A stretch of DNA of 64,000 nt from Virgibacillus profundi (GTDB lineage Bacteria > Bacillota > Bacilli > Bacillales > Amphibacillaceae). The translations under genes were made by a program, and so were the position numbers. Under the pieces are notes generated by a model that did no database searches, was not told the DNA's origin, and saw only the letters and a program-made list of their open reading frames with translations. The stretch covers positions 124,001 through 188,000 of the forward strand of contig NZ_NPOA01000003.1 of NCBI RefSeq assembly GCF_002287375.1, in the 5' to 3' direction. Below are positions 17,648-25,731 of this stretch, one piece after another (the stretch's first letter is position 1; every line of letters starts with the position of its first letter).

Positions 17648-18163
17648 ATGGAATTTTATCCGGAAATGTTTTTATCGAAATGGCATCTTATTGTAATTTT
17701 CTTTACAGTAATTGCATTTGTTTCATTATTAATAGGTAAGTATCCTAAAAAAGTAGTAGTTAAATCAACATTTTTAGCATTCATTGTTTTTTATATTATG
17801 GCAACTATTCCTATTGCTGCTATTACATATGATTCAGAAAAGAGAGAGGAATACATTACTGCGGGACTCAATGATGTATACGAGCATAATAAGGGTCTTG
17901 ATAACGACCATTTAGTAGTTTTTGTCGGTGGATTTGAAGATGATGATGGTGATTTGACTGTGAAGGTATTCATAAAGAACTTCCACCAGGAAAAATCGTT
18001 TGATGGGATAGTACGTGTAGCTATTTTGGATGAAAACAGGGAAGTAATTACAGAAGAAACTTATACTGATGTATCCCTTAAAGCGGGAGAACAAAAAGAA
18101 ATTGATCCTTATTTAACGGACGATTCATTTGAGCAATTTCAGTATATATTTGAACAGAAATGA
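17648..18163 (+). CDS. Hypothetical protein with two N-terminal membrane helices
   Basis: About 171 residues. Two hydrophobic segments near the N-terminus (HLIVIFFTVIAFVSLLIG and FLAFIVFYIMATIPIAAI) are followed by an extracytoplasmic beta-rich domain with DNDHLVVFVGGFEDDDGDLT and DGIVRVAILDENREVI, which resembles small Ig-like or FxLYD-type domains of Bacillaceae surface proteins. The start is uncertain: ATG 17648 has a close GGTGGA, while GTG 17636 and TTG 17627 are in frame without good sites. Its function is unknown. Confidence 0.6.
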   Translation: MEFYPEMFLSKWHLIVIFFTVIAFVSLLIGKYPKKVVVKSTFLAFIVFYIMATIPIAAITYDSEKREEYITAGLNDVYEHNKGLDNDHLVVFVGGFEDDDGDLTVKVFIKNFHQEKSFDGIVRVAILDENREVITEETYTDVSLKAGEQKEIDPYLTDDSFEQFQYIFEQK

Positions 18164-18165
18164 GC

Positions 18166-18192
18166 AAGCAGCCTTTCATGAGAGGGCTGCTT
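18166..18192 (+). terminator. Terminator of the hypothetical gene
   Basis: AAGCAGCC pairs with GGGCTGCTT around a short loop, then ACTTT, directly after the stop codon. Confidence 0.7.
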
Positions 18193-18219
18193 ACTTTATG
18201 CAGTTCCGGATAAAGATGT

Positions 18220-18244
18220 GTTTTGTAGAGAAATGGACGGGTAT
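18220..18244 (+). promoter_or_regulatory. Sigma-B-type general stress promoter
   Basis: GTTTTG, 13 bases, then GGGTAT. This is close to the sigma-B consensus GTTTAA-N12-14-GGGTAT, with the -10 exact. It lies 34 bases before the DUF2188 protein start. Confidence 0.75.
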
Positions 18245-18277
18245 ATGAATATTAAAACCCTATAGGAGGAATATTTT

Positions 18278-18736
18278 ATGCCTTGGACATTAAATGACTA
18301 CCCGTCTTCTATGAAAAATTTAAACGATGTAACAAAAAAGAAAGCCATTGATATAGCAAACTCAATGGTTGATGAAGGATATGAAGAAGGTCGTGCCATA
18401 CCGATTGCAATTGAACAGGCGAAAGAGTGGCGAAAAAATGCCAGCAAGAGTGAAGTTGAAACATATGAAAAATCCGGAAAGCCAATCGAAAGATCTGAAG
18501 AAGGAAAGAAATATGAAAACAACCCAGAGCGGCTGGAAGAAGGGGAACAGGTAGTTAAACATGAAGAAGGCTGGGCTGTCAAATCAAGCAATGCCAAACA
18601 GCCAAGCAATGTATTTAATAATAAAAATGATGCAGTAAAACGTGCAAGGGAAATTGCAAAAAATAAAGGGACATCACTGACAATTTATAAAGCGGATGGA
18701 ACTGTGGAGGAAAAACAATCCTATAATGAGAAATAA
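18278..18736 (+). CDS. DUF2188 general-stress-type protein
   Basis: A 152-residue, highly charged soluble protein. The N-terminal part (MPWTLNDYPSSMKNL to about 55, with KKKAIDIANSMVDEGYEEG) is a ChaB-like helical module. The C-terminal part (about 85-145, EEGWAVKSSNAKQPSNVFNN and REIAKNKGTSLTIYKADG) is a DUF2188 domain. A near-consensus sigma-B promoter upstream fits a role in general or osmotic stress, but the biochemical activity of these domains is not known. It is preceded by TAGGAGG. Confidence 0.8.
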   Translation: MPWTLNDYPSSMKNLNDVTKKKAIDIANSMVDEGYEEGRAIPIAIEQAKEWRKNASKSEVETYEKSGKPIERSEEGKKYENNPERLEEGEQVVKHEEGWAVKSSNAKQPSNVFNNKNDAVKRAREIAKNKGTSLTIYKADGTVEEKQSYNEK

Positions 18737-18818
18737 TTAAAGTTTAGCGAGAACGAAGCTAAGTAGTCTTTTAAACAGAAGAATACTGAAGCAGCAAAGT
18801 TGGGCGATATGAAGAGTT

Positions 18819-18975
18819 AGTTGAGAGAAAACTGCAGAAAGTTGAGAGAAGCTGGTCAAAAGTTGAGAGAGAGCTGAGTTAATTCCAATCGTCTCTCAAC
18901 TTTTTAAGAGGATGTCTCAACTATAAGTGATTGTCTCTCAACTTATATATTTATCTCTCAACTTTTCAACTTTTT
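18819..18975. repeat. Periodic TTGAGAGA array, two opposed blocks
   Basis: Three direct copies of TTGAGAGA start at 18821, 18842 and 18863, exactly 21 bases apart. Four reversed copies (TCTCTCAA, one as TGTCTCAA) start at 18892, 18913, 18934 and 18954, spaced 21, 21 and 20. It fills the 341-base gap between the DUF2188 and dsbA-like genes and is not explained by any gene. Confidence 0.8.
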
Positions 18976-19077
18976 TCTCCGCATCCAAATCCAATCGCAC
19001 GACCTGCAGCTTAAGCAAATTATTTAGACTGTGATCAAACCTGTGCTACAATATTTTCAAGAAGTGAGGTGTAATTT

Positions 19078-19794
19078 ATGAAAATAGAAGTTTGGTCAGA
19101 TTTCGTTTGTCCGTTTTGTTATATTGGTAAACGGAGACTTGAAAATGCTTTGAAGGAATTCCCCCATAATGAAGCTATTACTCTAGAATACAAAAGTTAC
19201 CAGCTGGATCCTACCGCTGAATACGTGGAGGGCGAGAACTTTTATGAAACTTTTTCCAATAAAAAAGGAATGCCAATTGATCAAGTAAAGGCTATGAATG
19301 AACAAGTTGGTCAGCAGGCTGCAGAAATTGGATTAACTTATAATTTTGATGAAATGAAACATGCGAATACATTTGATGCACATCGGGTTGCAAAATACGC
19401 AACTGAACAAGGTAAAGGAAATGAAATTACGGAGCGTTTCTTATATGCATATTTTACGGAATCAAAACTTATCAGTGATCCTACAACATTAATCGAACTT
19501 GCTGATGAAACAGGCTTGAATCCGGAAGAGGTTAAGCAAGTACTTTCTGGAGATAAATATTCAGATCAAGTACGTGCTGATATCGATACAGCTCGCCAAA
19601 TTGGTGTACAAGGCGTACCATTCTTTGTATTTAATGAAAAATATGCTGTATCCGGTGCACAGCCTCCGGAAGTTTTTTCAGAAGTACTTGAAAAAGTATG
19701 GGAAGAAGAAAACGAGAAACCTGTATTACAATCTTTGGACCCTGAAAAATCCAAAACAACTTATTGTACAGATGAGGGCTGTGAAACAAAATAG
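19078..19794 (+). CDS. DsbA-family thiol oxidoreductase (FrnE-like)
   Basis: A 238-residue thioredoxin-fold protein with inserted helical domain. The redox motif C11-P-F-C14 lies in SDFVCPFCYIG. The cis-Pro loop is GVQGVPFFVFNEKYAVSGAQP. There is no signal peptide, so unlike DsbA it acts in the cytoplasm, as do FrnE and YwbO-type proteins. The tail has a further CTDEGC pair that may be a second disulfide. It is monocistronic between a periodic repeat array and a strong terminator. Confidence 0.85.
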   Translation: MKIEVWSDFVCPFCYIGKRRLENALKEFPHNEAITLEYKSYQLDPTAEYVEGENFYETFSNKKGMPIDQVKAMNEQVGQQAAEIGLTYNFDEMKHANTFDAHRVAKYATEQGKGNEITERFLYAYFTESKLISDPTTLIELADETGLNPEEVKQVLSGDKYSDQVRADIDTARQIGVQGVPFFVFNEKYAVSGAQPPEVFSEVLEKVWEEENEKPVLQSLDPEKSKTTYCTDEGCETK

Positions 19795-19806
19795 TCCGGA
19801 AAAAGA

Positions 19807-19853
19807 AAACCAATGTGTCACGAAAACATTATTCGTGCCACATTGGTTTTTTT
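19807..19853 (+). terminator. Terminator of the dsbA-like gene
   Basis: AACCAATGTG plus CACGAA pairs with TTCGTG plus CACATTGGTT, followed by seven T. Confidence 0.9.
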
Positions 19854-19856
19854 CAT

Positions 19857-19948
19857 TGGCAGTTAAGAAAGTATAAAATACTTCCTTACTGCATAAGCGA
19901 GGGCTTTGAGCTGTCATCTAAGTGCTTGGTGACAACCAAGTTTTCTAA
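19857..19948 (+). repeat. TTGGC...GCCAA element, copy 3
   Basis: It starts TTGGCAG, has AAGAAAGTATAAAATACTTCC as an imperfect hairpin, then CTGCATAAGCG, a TGTCA.../...TGACA stem, and ends CCAAGTTTTCTAAA. It sits directly after the dsbA-like terminator. Confidence 0.7.
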
Positions 19949-20038
19949 AACCAAGTCATCGTCAGAAGGCCTACACTCCAGAGTATAAGGTTTTCCTAAG
20001 ATTGTAATAAATTTGTAAGAAGATTGGCTTGTTTGGCA

Positions 20039-20066
20039 TTGACTGGGTATTTAATTCTGTTATACT
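20039..20066 (+). promoter_or_regulatory. Sigma-A promoter of the siderophore operon
   Basis: TTGACT, 16 bases, TATACT. Fur-box-like palindromes lie just downstream of the expected start point. Confidence 0.55.
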
Positions 20067-20092
20067 GTAAATGAGATCTAATTGATAATGAA

Positions 20093-20107
20093 TATCATTC
20101 TTAATTA
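20093..20107 (+). promoter_or_regulatory. Fur box 1
   Basis: TGATAATGAATATCA matches the 7-1-7 Bacillus Fur consensus TGATAATNATTATCA at all but one position. Confidence 0.75.
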
Positions 20108-20121
20108 GATTGATTTAAAAA

Positions 20122-20136
20122 TAATAATCATTATTA
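20122..20136 (+). promoter_or_regulatory. Fur box 2
   Basis: TAATAATCATTATTA is a perfect 7-1-7 palindrome differing from the Fur consensus only at its outer bases. It lies 29 bases from box 1, centre to centre. Confidence 0.7.
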
Positions 20137-20212
20137 ATAGCGATACAAAATATTACTTTGGGAATAGAGAAAAGCGAAGGCTAAAATGTTTTTCTCAAGA
20201 GAAGGTCATTCT

Positions 20213-21166
20213 ATGAAATTACGATACTTAGTTTTAACACTTTTGATTCTTTCGGCTATATCTGTTTTTACAGGAGTCTCCGATGTATCTCCATTAGACC
20301 TATTCAGTTTAACAGAGGAGCAGACACAAATATTAGTTGTAAGCAGGATACCTCGGCTTTTCAGTATTTTAATTGCCGGTATGAGCATGAGTATTTGTGG
20401 ACTTATCATGCAGCAACTGAGTAGAAATAAATTTGTTTCTCCTACAACTGCGGGAACATTGGACTCGGCAAGACTTGGAATTTTAGTTTCAATGATGGTA
20501 TTTACAGCAGCCAGTCCACTACAGAAAATGCTGGTATCATTTATTTTTGCACTTTTAGGTACGTTTATATTTATGAAGATATTGGAAAAAATCAAGTTTA
20601 AAGATGCGATTTTCATCCCATTAATCGGATTGATGTTTGGTAATATAGTTAGCTCAATCGCCACTTTCTTCGCATATCGGAATGACCTCATTCAAAATAT
20701 GTCATCCTGGATGCAAGGTGACTTTTCGATGATTATGAGTGGAAATTATGAGTTAATGTTTGTAAGTATTCCAATACTTTTCCTAGCATACTTTTATGCA
20801 AATAAATTTACGATTGCTGGAATGGGAGAAGATTTCTCGAAAAATTTAGGCTTGAACTATCGTCAGGTTGTAAACCTTGGGTTGATTATTACGGCATTGG
20901 TAACAGCTTCGGTAGTATTATCAGTTGGTGTGATCCCATTTCTGGGACTGATTATTCCAAACATCGTAAGTATTTATCAAGGGGATCACTTGAAGAAAAG
21001 TTTAATACATACTGCATTGCTAGGTGCTGTATTTGTATTGTTTTGCGATATCATCGGCAGGGTTATTATTTATCCATATGAAATTCCTATAAGCTTAACG
21101 GTTGGCGTTATTGGTAGTGGGATATTTATCTACCTATTATTAAGGAGAAAGAAATATGGGTTATAA
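20213..21166 (+). CDS. yclN: Siderophore ABC importer permease (YclN-type)
   Basis: A 317-residue FecCD-family permease with about nine membrane helices, closely resembling B. subtilis YclN, which imports petrobactin and related catecholates. I set the start at ATG 20213 (AGAAGG seven bases upstream, protein beginning MKLRYL as in YclN); ATG 20186 is also in frame. Conserved segments include SRIPRLFSILIAGMSMSICG and FLGLIIPNIVSI, the latter at the ATPase coupling helix. It is the first gene of yclNOPQ under two Fur boxes and overlaps yclO by 11 bases. Confidence 0.93.
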   Translation: MKLRYLVLTLLILSAISVFTGVSDVSPLDLFSLTEEQTQILVVSRIPRLFSILIAGMSMSICGLIMQQLSRNKFVSPTTAGTLDSARLGILVSMMVFTAASPLQKMLVSFIFALLGTFIFMKILEKIKFKDAIFIPLIGLMFGNIVSSIATFFAYRNDLIQNMSSWMQGDFSMIMSGNYELMFVSIPILFLAYFYANKFTIAGMGEDFSKNLGLNYRQVVNLGLIITALVTASVVLSVGVIPFLGLIIPNIVSIYQGDHLKKSLIHTALLGAVFVLFCDIIGRVIIYPYEIPISLTVGVIGSGIFIYLLLRRKKYGL

Positions 21167-22106
21167 GAAAAAGACAATTATTTTAGCCGTTATCGCAGCA
21201 TTACTAGCATTGTTATATATTCTTTATGATTTAAGTGGCAATATTGGATACATTTTACCAAGGCGAATAATTAAAGTGATAGCAATTATCCTAACTGGTG
21301 GAGCCATCGCCTTTTCAACAACTATCTTTATGACGATTACGAATAATCGAATCCTGACCCCCAGTATATTAGGGCTTGATTCACTATATATGTTAATCCA
21401 AACAGTTATTATCTTTGTTTTTGGTGCAAATTCACTTGTTATGATGAATAGTGAACTCAATTATTTAGTTTCCATTGTCATAATGATCTTGTTTTCATTA
21501 CTGCTTTACCGTTTTCTTTTCAAAGGGGAAAAAAATAATATTTATTTCCTTTTATTAATTGGAATGATTTTAGGAACATTCTTCGGCAGTTTTACAGACT
21601 TTATGCAAGTGTTAATTGACCCGAATGAGTTTATGGTTGCACAGGACAGAATGTTTGCGAGTGTCAACAATGTTAATACGGATCTCGTTTACTTATCCAT
21701 CGGGCTTGTCGTATTAGCTATGATTTACTTCATACGTTTTTACAAATACCTGGATGTCTTGGCATTGGGTAAAGATGACGCTATTAATTTAGGAGTACCA
21801 TATGACTATGTTGTAAAGCGCTTGCTAATTATTGTAGCCATATTAATTTCTATCTCTACAGCATTAATTGGTCCGATAACCTTTCTTGGGCTGCTGGTTG
21901 TAAATGTAACCTATGAATTTATGAAAACATTTCGTCATTTTTATATTATTTTGGGTTCCATGCTCATTAGTGTTATCGCATTATTAGGCGGCCAGTTTAT
22001 TGTAGAAAAGATTTTTACATTTGATACAACAATCAGTGTCATTATTAACTTTATTGGCGGAGTATATTTTATATATCTTTTGTTAAAGGAGAATAAATCA
22101 TGGTAG
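21156..22106 (+). CDS. yclO: Siderophore ABC importer permease (YclO-type)
   Basis: A 316-residue second FecCD permease, expected to form the heterodimeric channel with the upstream gene product. It has FSTTIFMTITNNRILTPSIL and the coupling-helix region GPITFLGLLVVNVTYEFM. It starts at an ATG behind AAGGAG inside the end of yclN and overlaps yclP by 7 bases, so translation is probably coupled. Confidence 0.93.
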   Translation: MGYKKKTIILAVIAALLALLYILYDLSGNIGYILPRRIIKVIAIILTGGAIAFSTTIFMTITNNRILTPSILGLDSLYMLIQTVIIFVFGANSLVMMNSELNYLVSIVIMILFSLLLYRFLFKGEKNNIYFLLLIGMILGTFFGSFTDFMQVLIDPNEFMVAQDRMFASVNNVNTDLVYLSIGLVVLAMIYFIRFYKYLDVLALGKDDAINLGVPYDYVVKRLLIIVAILISISTALIGPITFLGLLVVNVTYEFMKTFRHFYIILGSMLISVIALLGGQFIVEKIFTFDTTISVIINFIGGVYFIYLLLKENKSW

Positions 22107-22855
22107 GTATAAAAAATGTTTTTAAATCGTATAACCGGAAAAATGTGATAGAGGATGTCTCTTTGGAAATTGAAAAGGGAACAATTACGTCATTTATTGG
22201 ACCAAATGGTGCCGGTAAAAGTACGTTAATCTCAATGGTTAGTCGACTAATCGCAAAAGATAATGGTGAAATTACAATTGATGGTGAGGATATTTTAAAA
22301 ACTAAAAATAATGAACTCGCTAAGAAAATATCCATTTTAAAGCAATCCAATGCAATCAATTTAAAATTGACTGTTCGCGAGCTTGTTTCATTTGGGCGTT
22401 TTCCCTATTCTCAAGGTAAATTAAGAAGAGAAGACGAATTGAAAATAGATGAAGCAATTAATTATATGGAGCTTCGTGACATGGAGGATAAATATTTAGA
22501 TGAACTAAGTGGCGGACAACGTCAACGTGCGCATATTGCCATGGTTATTGCGCAGGATACAGAATATATTATGCTGGATGAGCCATTAAATAATTTAGAT
22601 ATGCGACATTCCGTTCAAATCATGAAAACATTACGTAAGCTTGTAGATGAATTGGGTAAAACAATTATTATAGTGATCCATGATATTAATTTTGCTTCAT
22701 GCTATTCAGATAATATTGTTGCACTGAAAGATGGTAAAATTGTGAAACATGGACGTACATGTGATGTCATTGATAAATGTGTCCTAAAGGATATTTATGA
22801 TATGGACATCGATATCAAAGAAATCGATAATAAACGTATTTGTGTTTATTTCTAA
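22100..22855 (+). CDS. yclP: Siderophore ABC importer ATPase (YclP-type)
   Basis: A 251-residue ATP-binding subunit. Walker A is GPNGAGKST near 33-41, the signature LSGGQRQRAHIA near 133-144, Walker B YIMLDEPLNNLD, and the switch His in IVIHDINFA. It powers uptake through the YclNO channel. Length and motifs match the FepC/YclP group. A 372-base gap follows before the binding protein gene, unlike the tight spacing upstream. Confidence 0.93.
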   Translation: MVGIKNVFKSYNRKNVIEDVSLEIEKGTITSFIGPNGAGKSTLISMVSRLIAKDNGEITIDGEDILKTKNNELAKKISILKQSNAINLKLTVRELVSFGRFPYSQGKLRREDELKIDEAINYMELRDMEDKYLDELSGGQRQRAHIAMVIAQDTEYIMLDEPLNNLDMRHSVQIMKTLRKLVDELGKTIIIVIHDINFASCYSDNIVALKDGKIVKHGRTCDVIDKCVLKDIYDMDIDIKEIDNKRICVYF

Positions 22856-23227
22856 TAACCGGTGTTGCATGAAAAACAGATGGATATAAGTGAACTTTCA
22901 GGCTATCTAAAAATAAGCAAAAAAAGTCCCTTATAATGGAATTGGTACTAGATGGCCAGAACCATTATAAAGGAACCCTACATGAACCATATTACCTTAT
23001 ATTTATAAGAAGGTAAATGAATTTGCTTATCGATTAAAAATAACATTCCATGTATCCTGAGCGCTCAGATACATAAGTATAGAAATAAAACAAACAGCTC
23101 ATTTGCTGTAGAATCATGCTTATTTTTTAATGGACGACAGTTGAATCACTTTATTTTCATGTGTTTAATCATGCAGCCTCCGATTATTGTTAATATAAAA
23201 TTTTTTAATAAAGAGGAGTTAAATTAC
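22856..23227. other. Gap between yclP and yclQ with inverted repeats, possible mobile-element relic
   Basis: No gene is visible. TTATAATGG...CCATTATAA (about 22935-22973) is an inverted repeat with a roughly 22-base loop; after it come ACCCTAC and a short frame starting MNHITLYL that stops at once, as at the left end of a decayed insertion sequence. At 23051-23073, TGTATC/GATACA flank the palindrome TGAGCGCTCA. The assignment to a transposon is a guess. Confidence 0.35.
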
Positions 23228-24178
23228 ATGAGGAAATTTTTACTTTTGTTTGTAATAAGTATTTTAGCTATGGTAGCAGTAGCTTGCGGTGCATCAGAAT
23301 CTGAGGAAGAAAGTGAAGGAACAAATGCAGATTTAACCGAAACAGTAACAGTCAACCATGAACTGGGTGAAACAGATGTACCTAAAAATCCGGAGAAAGT
23401 GGTCGTATTTGACTTTGGTATTTTAGACACATTGGATAAACTGGAGATTGAAGTTGCAGGTATTGCTAAATCCGGAGTAATTCCGGCTTACCTGGAAAAA
23501 TATGCAGGTGATGAATACGCAAATATTGGTAGTTTAAAGGAGCCGGACTTTGAAAAAATTTCCGAAATTGATCCGGATTTGATTATAATTTCCGGACGTC
23601 AGGCAAGTTTATATGATCAGCTGACAGAACTTGCTCCAACCATTCATCTTGGTGTAGATACAACAAATTATATGGATTCCTTTAAAGAAAATATGGCTGT
23701 TATTGGTGATATTTATGACAAACAGGATGAGATAGATAAAGAAATTACTGCAATTGAAGAGTCAATCGCTACTTTAAACGAAAAGGCATCTAAAAGTGGT
23801 GAAAATGCCCTTATTATTTTATCCAATGATGATAAAATCAGTGCATATGGTCAAAATTCAAGATTTGGCTTAATCCATGATGTTTTTGGGATTCCTGCAG
23901 TGGATGAAAGTATTGAAGCATCCACACACGGGATGAATGTAACATTTGAGTATGTAATGGAGCAGGATCCTGACCTACTATACGTTGTAGATAGAACAGC
24001 CGTAGTTGGTGGAGAATCCTCAGCAGAACAAATTGTGGAAAATGAATTAGTGAAAAATACAAAAGCATATAAAAATGATAACATCGTATATCTGAATCCA
24101 GATTTTTGGTATCTATCAGGTGGAGGACTTGTATCTGTAGCGGAAATGGTGAAGGAAATAGATGAAAGTTTGAATTAA
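23228..24178 (+). CDS. yclQ: Petrobactin-type siderophore-binding lipoprotein (YclQ-type)
   Basis: A 316-residue class III substrate-binding protein anchored by a lipobox (AMVAVACGAS; the Cys is near residue 20). I chose ATG 23228 because AGAGGAG lies about 9 bases upstream; the open frame extends 29 codons further without a site. The two lobes are joined by a rigid helix, as in FhuD/YclQ: KVVVFDFGILDTLDKL and IDPDLIIISGRQ in the N-lobe, RFGLIHDVFGIPAVDES in the C-lobe. It delivers ferric siderophore to YclNOP. A terminator follows. Confidence 0.93.
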   Translation: MRKFLLLFVISILAMVAVACGASESEEESEGTNADLTETVTVNHELGETDVPKNPEKVVVFDFGILDTLDKLEIEVAGIAKSGVIPAYLEKYAGDEYANIGSLKEPDFEKISEIDPDLIIISGRQASLYDQLTELAPTIHLGVDTTNYMDSFKENMAVIGDIYDKQDEIDKEITAIEESIATLNEKASKSGENALIILSNDDKISAYGQNSRFGLIHDVFGIPAVDESIEASTHGMNVTFEYVMEQDPDLLYVVDRTAVVGGESSAEQIVENELVKNTKAYKNDNIVYLNPDFWYLSGGGLVSVAEMVKEIDESLN

Positions 24179-24183
24179 GAGGG

Positions 24184-24222
24184 AGAAGGGGCTGTTCATA
24201 TGAATAGTCCCTTCTGTTTTTT
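24184..24222 (+). terminator. Terminator of yclQ
   Basis: AGAAGGG...CCCTTCT with an internal TTCATATGAA palindrome, followed by six T. Confidence 0.85.
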
Positions 24223-24390
24223 ACGGCAGAATTAAGTAAAAAAGTTGTTAAATTGTTACTAAACGTTAATAATGGCTGTGAACACTGTTCTGATGCGTTT
24301 TTTCAGAAATTACTATTTTTCCATACTTGAAAGTGGTCCCGTAAATGTGTTTGAATAAAGAGACACTGAAAAGAAATGAGGTTCTATTAG

Positions 24391-25134
24391 ATGAAAAAAT
24401 TTATAATGTTAGCTTTAGCGCTAAGTTTAGCAATAGTATTAGCTGCTTGCGCAGATGATTCTGCAGAGGAAAATGAAGGTAGCGAGGAAACAGAAGAAAA
24501 TACGTCAGAGCAGGAACAAGAACCATCATCAGAGCAAGCACAGGAACCAGAACCAGTAGAAATTACAGATGAAGAAAAAGTAGATGAAGAGGCAGCTGTA
24601 GTAAGTGTTAACGGTGATGAGATAAAGGGGAATAAATATAACCCTATATATTCACAATTAAAAATGACGATGCAACAATCAGGACAAGATACCAGTAATT
24701 TGGATCAGCTAAAGGAACAAACAATAAATGTACTGATAGAGCAGCAATTGATCAAACAGGCTGCCGAAGATAAAGGTTTAGAGGTTACTGAAGAAGAGGT
24801 ACAATCAGAATTCACCACATTAAAAGAAGAAAATGGTGAGCAATTGTCAGCTGTATTGGAACAATTCCAGCTAACGGAAGAAAACTTTAAGAATCAATTA
24901 GCTGATGATCTAATTACACAAAAGTTCATTGACTCAGAACTTGATACAGAAGTTACGGATGAGGAAATTAAAGAAACCTATGATCAGTTAAAAGAGCAAA
25001 ATGAAGAAATCGGTGAATTGGAAACAGTAGAACCACAACTTAAACAGTCACTTAAAAATCAAAAGGTTCAAGAACAGCTTCAGGTAAAAGTTAAAGAACT
25101 AAGAGAAAATGCAGAAGTAGAGACATTGATATAA
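24391..25134 (+). CDS. SurA-N-domain lipoprotein (foldase-like, no PPIase domain)
   Basis: A 247-residue extracytoplasmic lipoprotein: lipobox VLAACADD, a 45-residue Glu/Gln/Ser-rich acidic linker, then a SurA_N/trigger-factor-C-type helical chaperone domain (about 70-240) containing VVSVNGDEIKGNKYNPIY and NVLIEQQLIKQAAEDKGLEVTEEEV. PrsA has the same helical domain wrapped around a parvulin domain. Here the parvulin domain is absent, so it is probably a holdase-type chaperone. The very acidic linker fits a halophile's surface protein. It is monocistronic. Confidence 0.85.
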   Translation: MKKFIMLALALSLAIVLAACADDSAEENEGSEETEENTSEQEQEPSSEQAQEPEPVEITDEEKVDEEAAVVSVNGDEIKGNKYNPIYSQLKMTMQQSGQDTSNLDQLKEQTINVLIEQQLIKQAAEDKGLEVTEEEVQSEFTTLKEENGEQLSAVLEQFQLTEENFKNQLADDLITQKFIDSELDTEVTDEEIKETYDQLKEQNEEIGELETVEPQLKQSLKNQKVQEQLQVKVKELRENAEVETLI

Positions 25135-25149
25135 TTAGGCTTTTTGTTT

Positions 25150-25385
25150 ATGTCCCAAAAGATATAAAGTGCGACGAAGTGAAAATTCATTTGCAAACGC
25201 TGGTTGAGAGCAGGGATTCGCTACGGAAACACATTTCGCGGACCTTAGGGCGGCTGGTGAGCCTCCTCGTGCTACGCACTCGGGGGTCTCACCTATGCCT
25301 TTCCTCTCGCAGGAGTCTTCAATGTGTTTCCTCCGCTGGATTTCCGGTTACTACCGATGTACTGCATTAGTAATCAATTTTCAAA
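25150..25385. repeat. GC-rich dispersed-type intergenic repeat, unit A
   Basis: Markedly more GC-rich than its surroundings, with no gene. It contains GCGGACCTTAGGGCGGCTGG and CCTCCTCGTGCTACGCACTC, which I recognise as motifs of elements repeated many times in Bacillaceae intergenic DNA. It carries short open frames on both strands that are not genes. Family membership rests on memory and was not searched. Confidence 0.6.
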
Positions 25386-25660
25386 ACATCAAATCACTTC
25401 ACCAGTTTGGGTGAGCGGAGGGCGGTGACTCCTTGAAAATACAGATCTATTTTCTGCGTGCGATGTAACGCTGCCGAAGCTTTCCTTGTCCTGCGGGAAT
25501 AGCACGTGTCCGAAGACCCCGCAGAGTGGGTTTCTCGAGGAGGCTGAGGCCGTGCCCGCGGAAAGCATCCGCCCGCAGCGATCCCGGACGGCGGCAATAG
25601 CACATGTTATTGGAATCAATCTCGATTTACTTCGCAGTTTACATCAATTGCGAGGGTTAA
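25386..25660. repeat. GC-rich dispersed-type intergenic repeat, unit B
   Basis: A second GC-rich block, different from unit A but containing GGCTGAGGCCGTGCCCGCGG, CCGAAGACCCCGCAGAG and TCCTTGTCCTGCGGGAATAG, typical of another common Bacillaceae intergenic repeat. It directly abuts unit A and lies between the SurA-like gene and the end of the his operon. Confidence 0.6.
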
Positions 25661-25694
25661 AGAGTAACTAGATTTACGAAAAGATCCTATAATT

Positions 25695-25731
25695 AAAAGC
25701 ATCGATCCTAAGATAGGGTCGATGCTTTTTC
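25695..25731 (-). terminator. Terminator of the his operon
   Basis: AAAAGCATCGA and TCGATGCTTTT form an 11-bp stem overlapping the last codons and stop of hisC. On the minus strand it is followed by TTTTAATT. Confidence 0.7.

Noticed and set aside
25179-25671. Several 60-76 codon frames on both strands
   Set aside because: They lie in the GC-rich repeat elements, where stop codons are rare by composition. None has a ribosome site.
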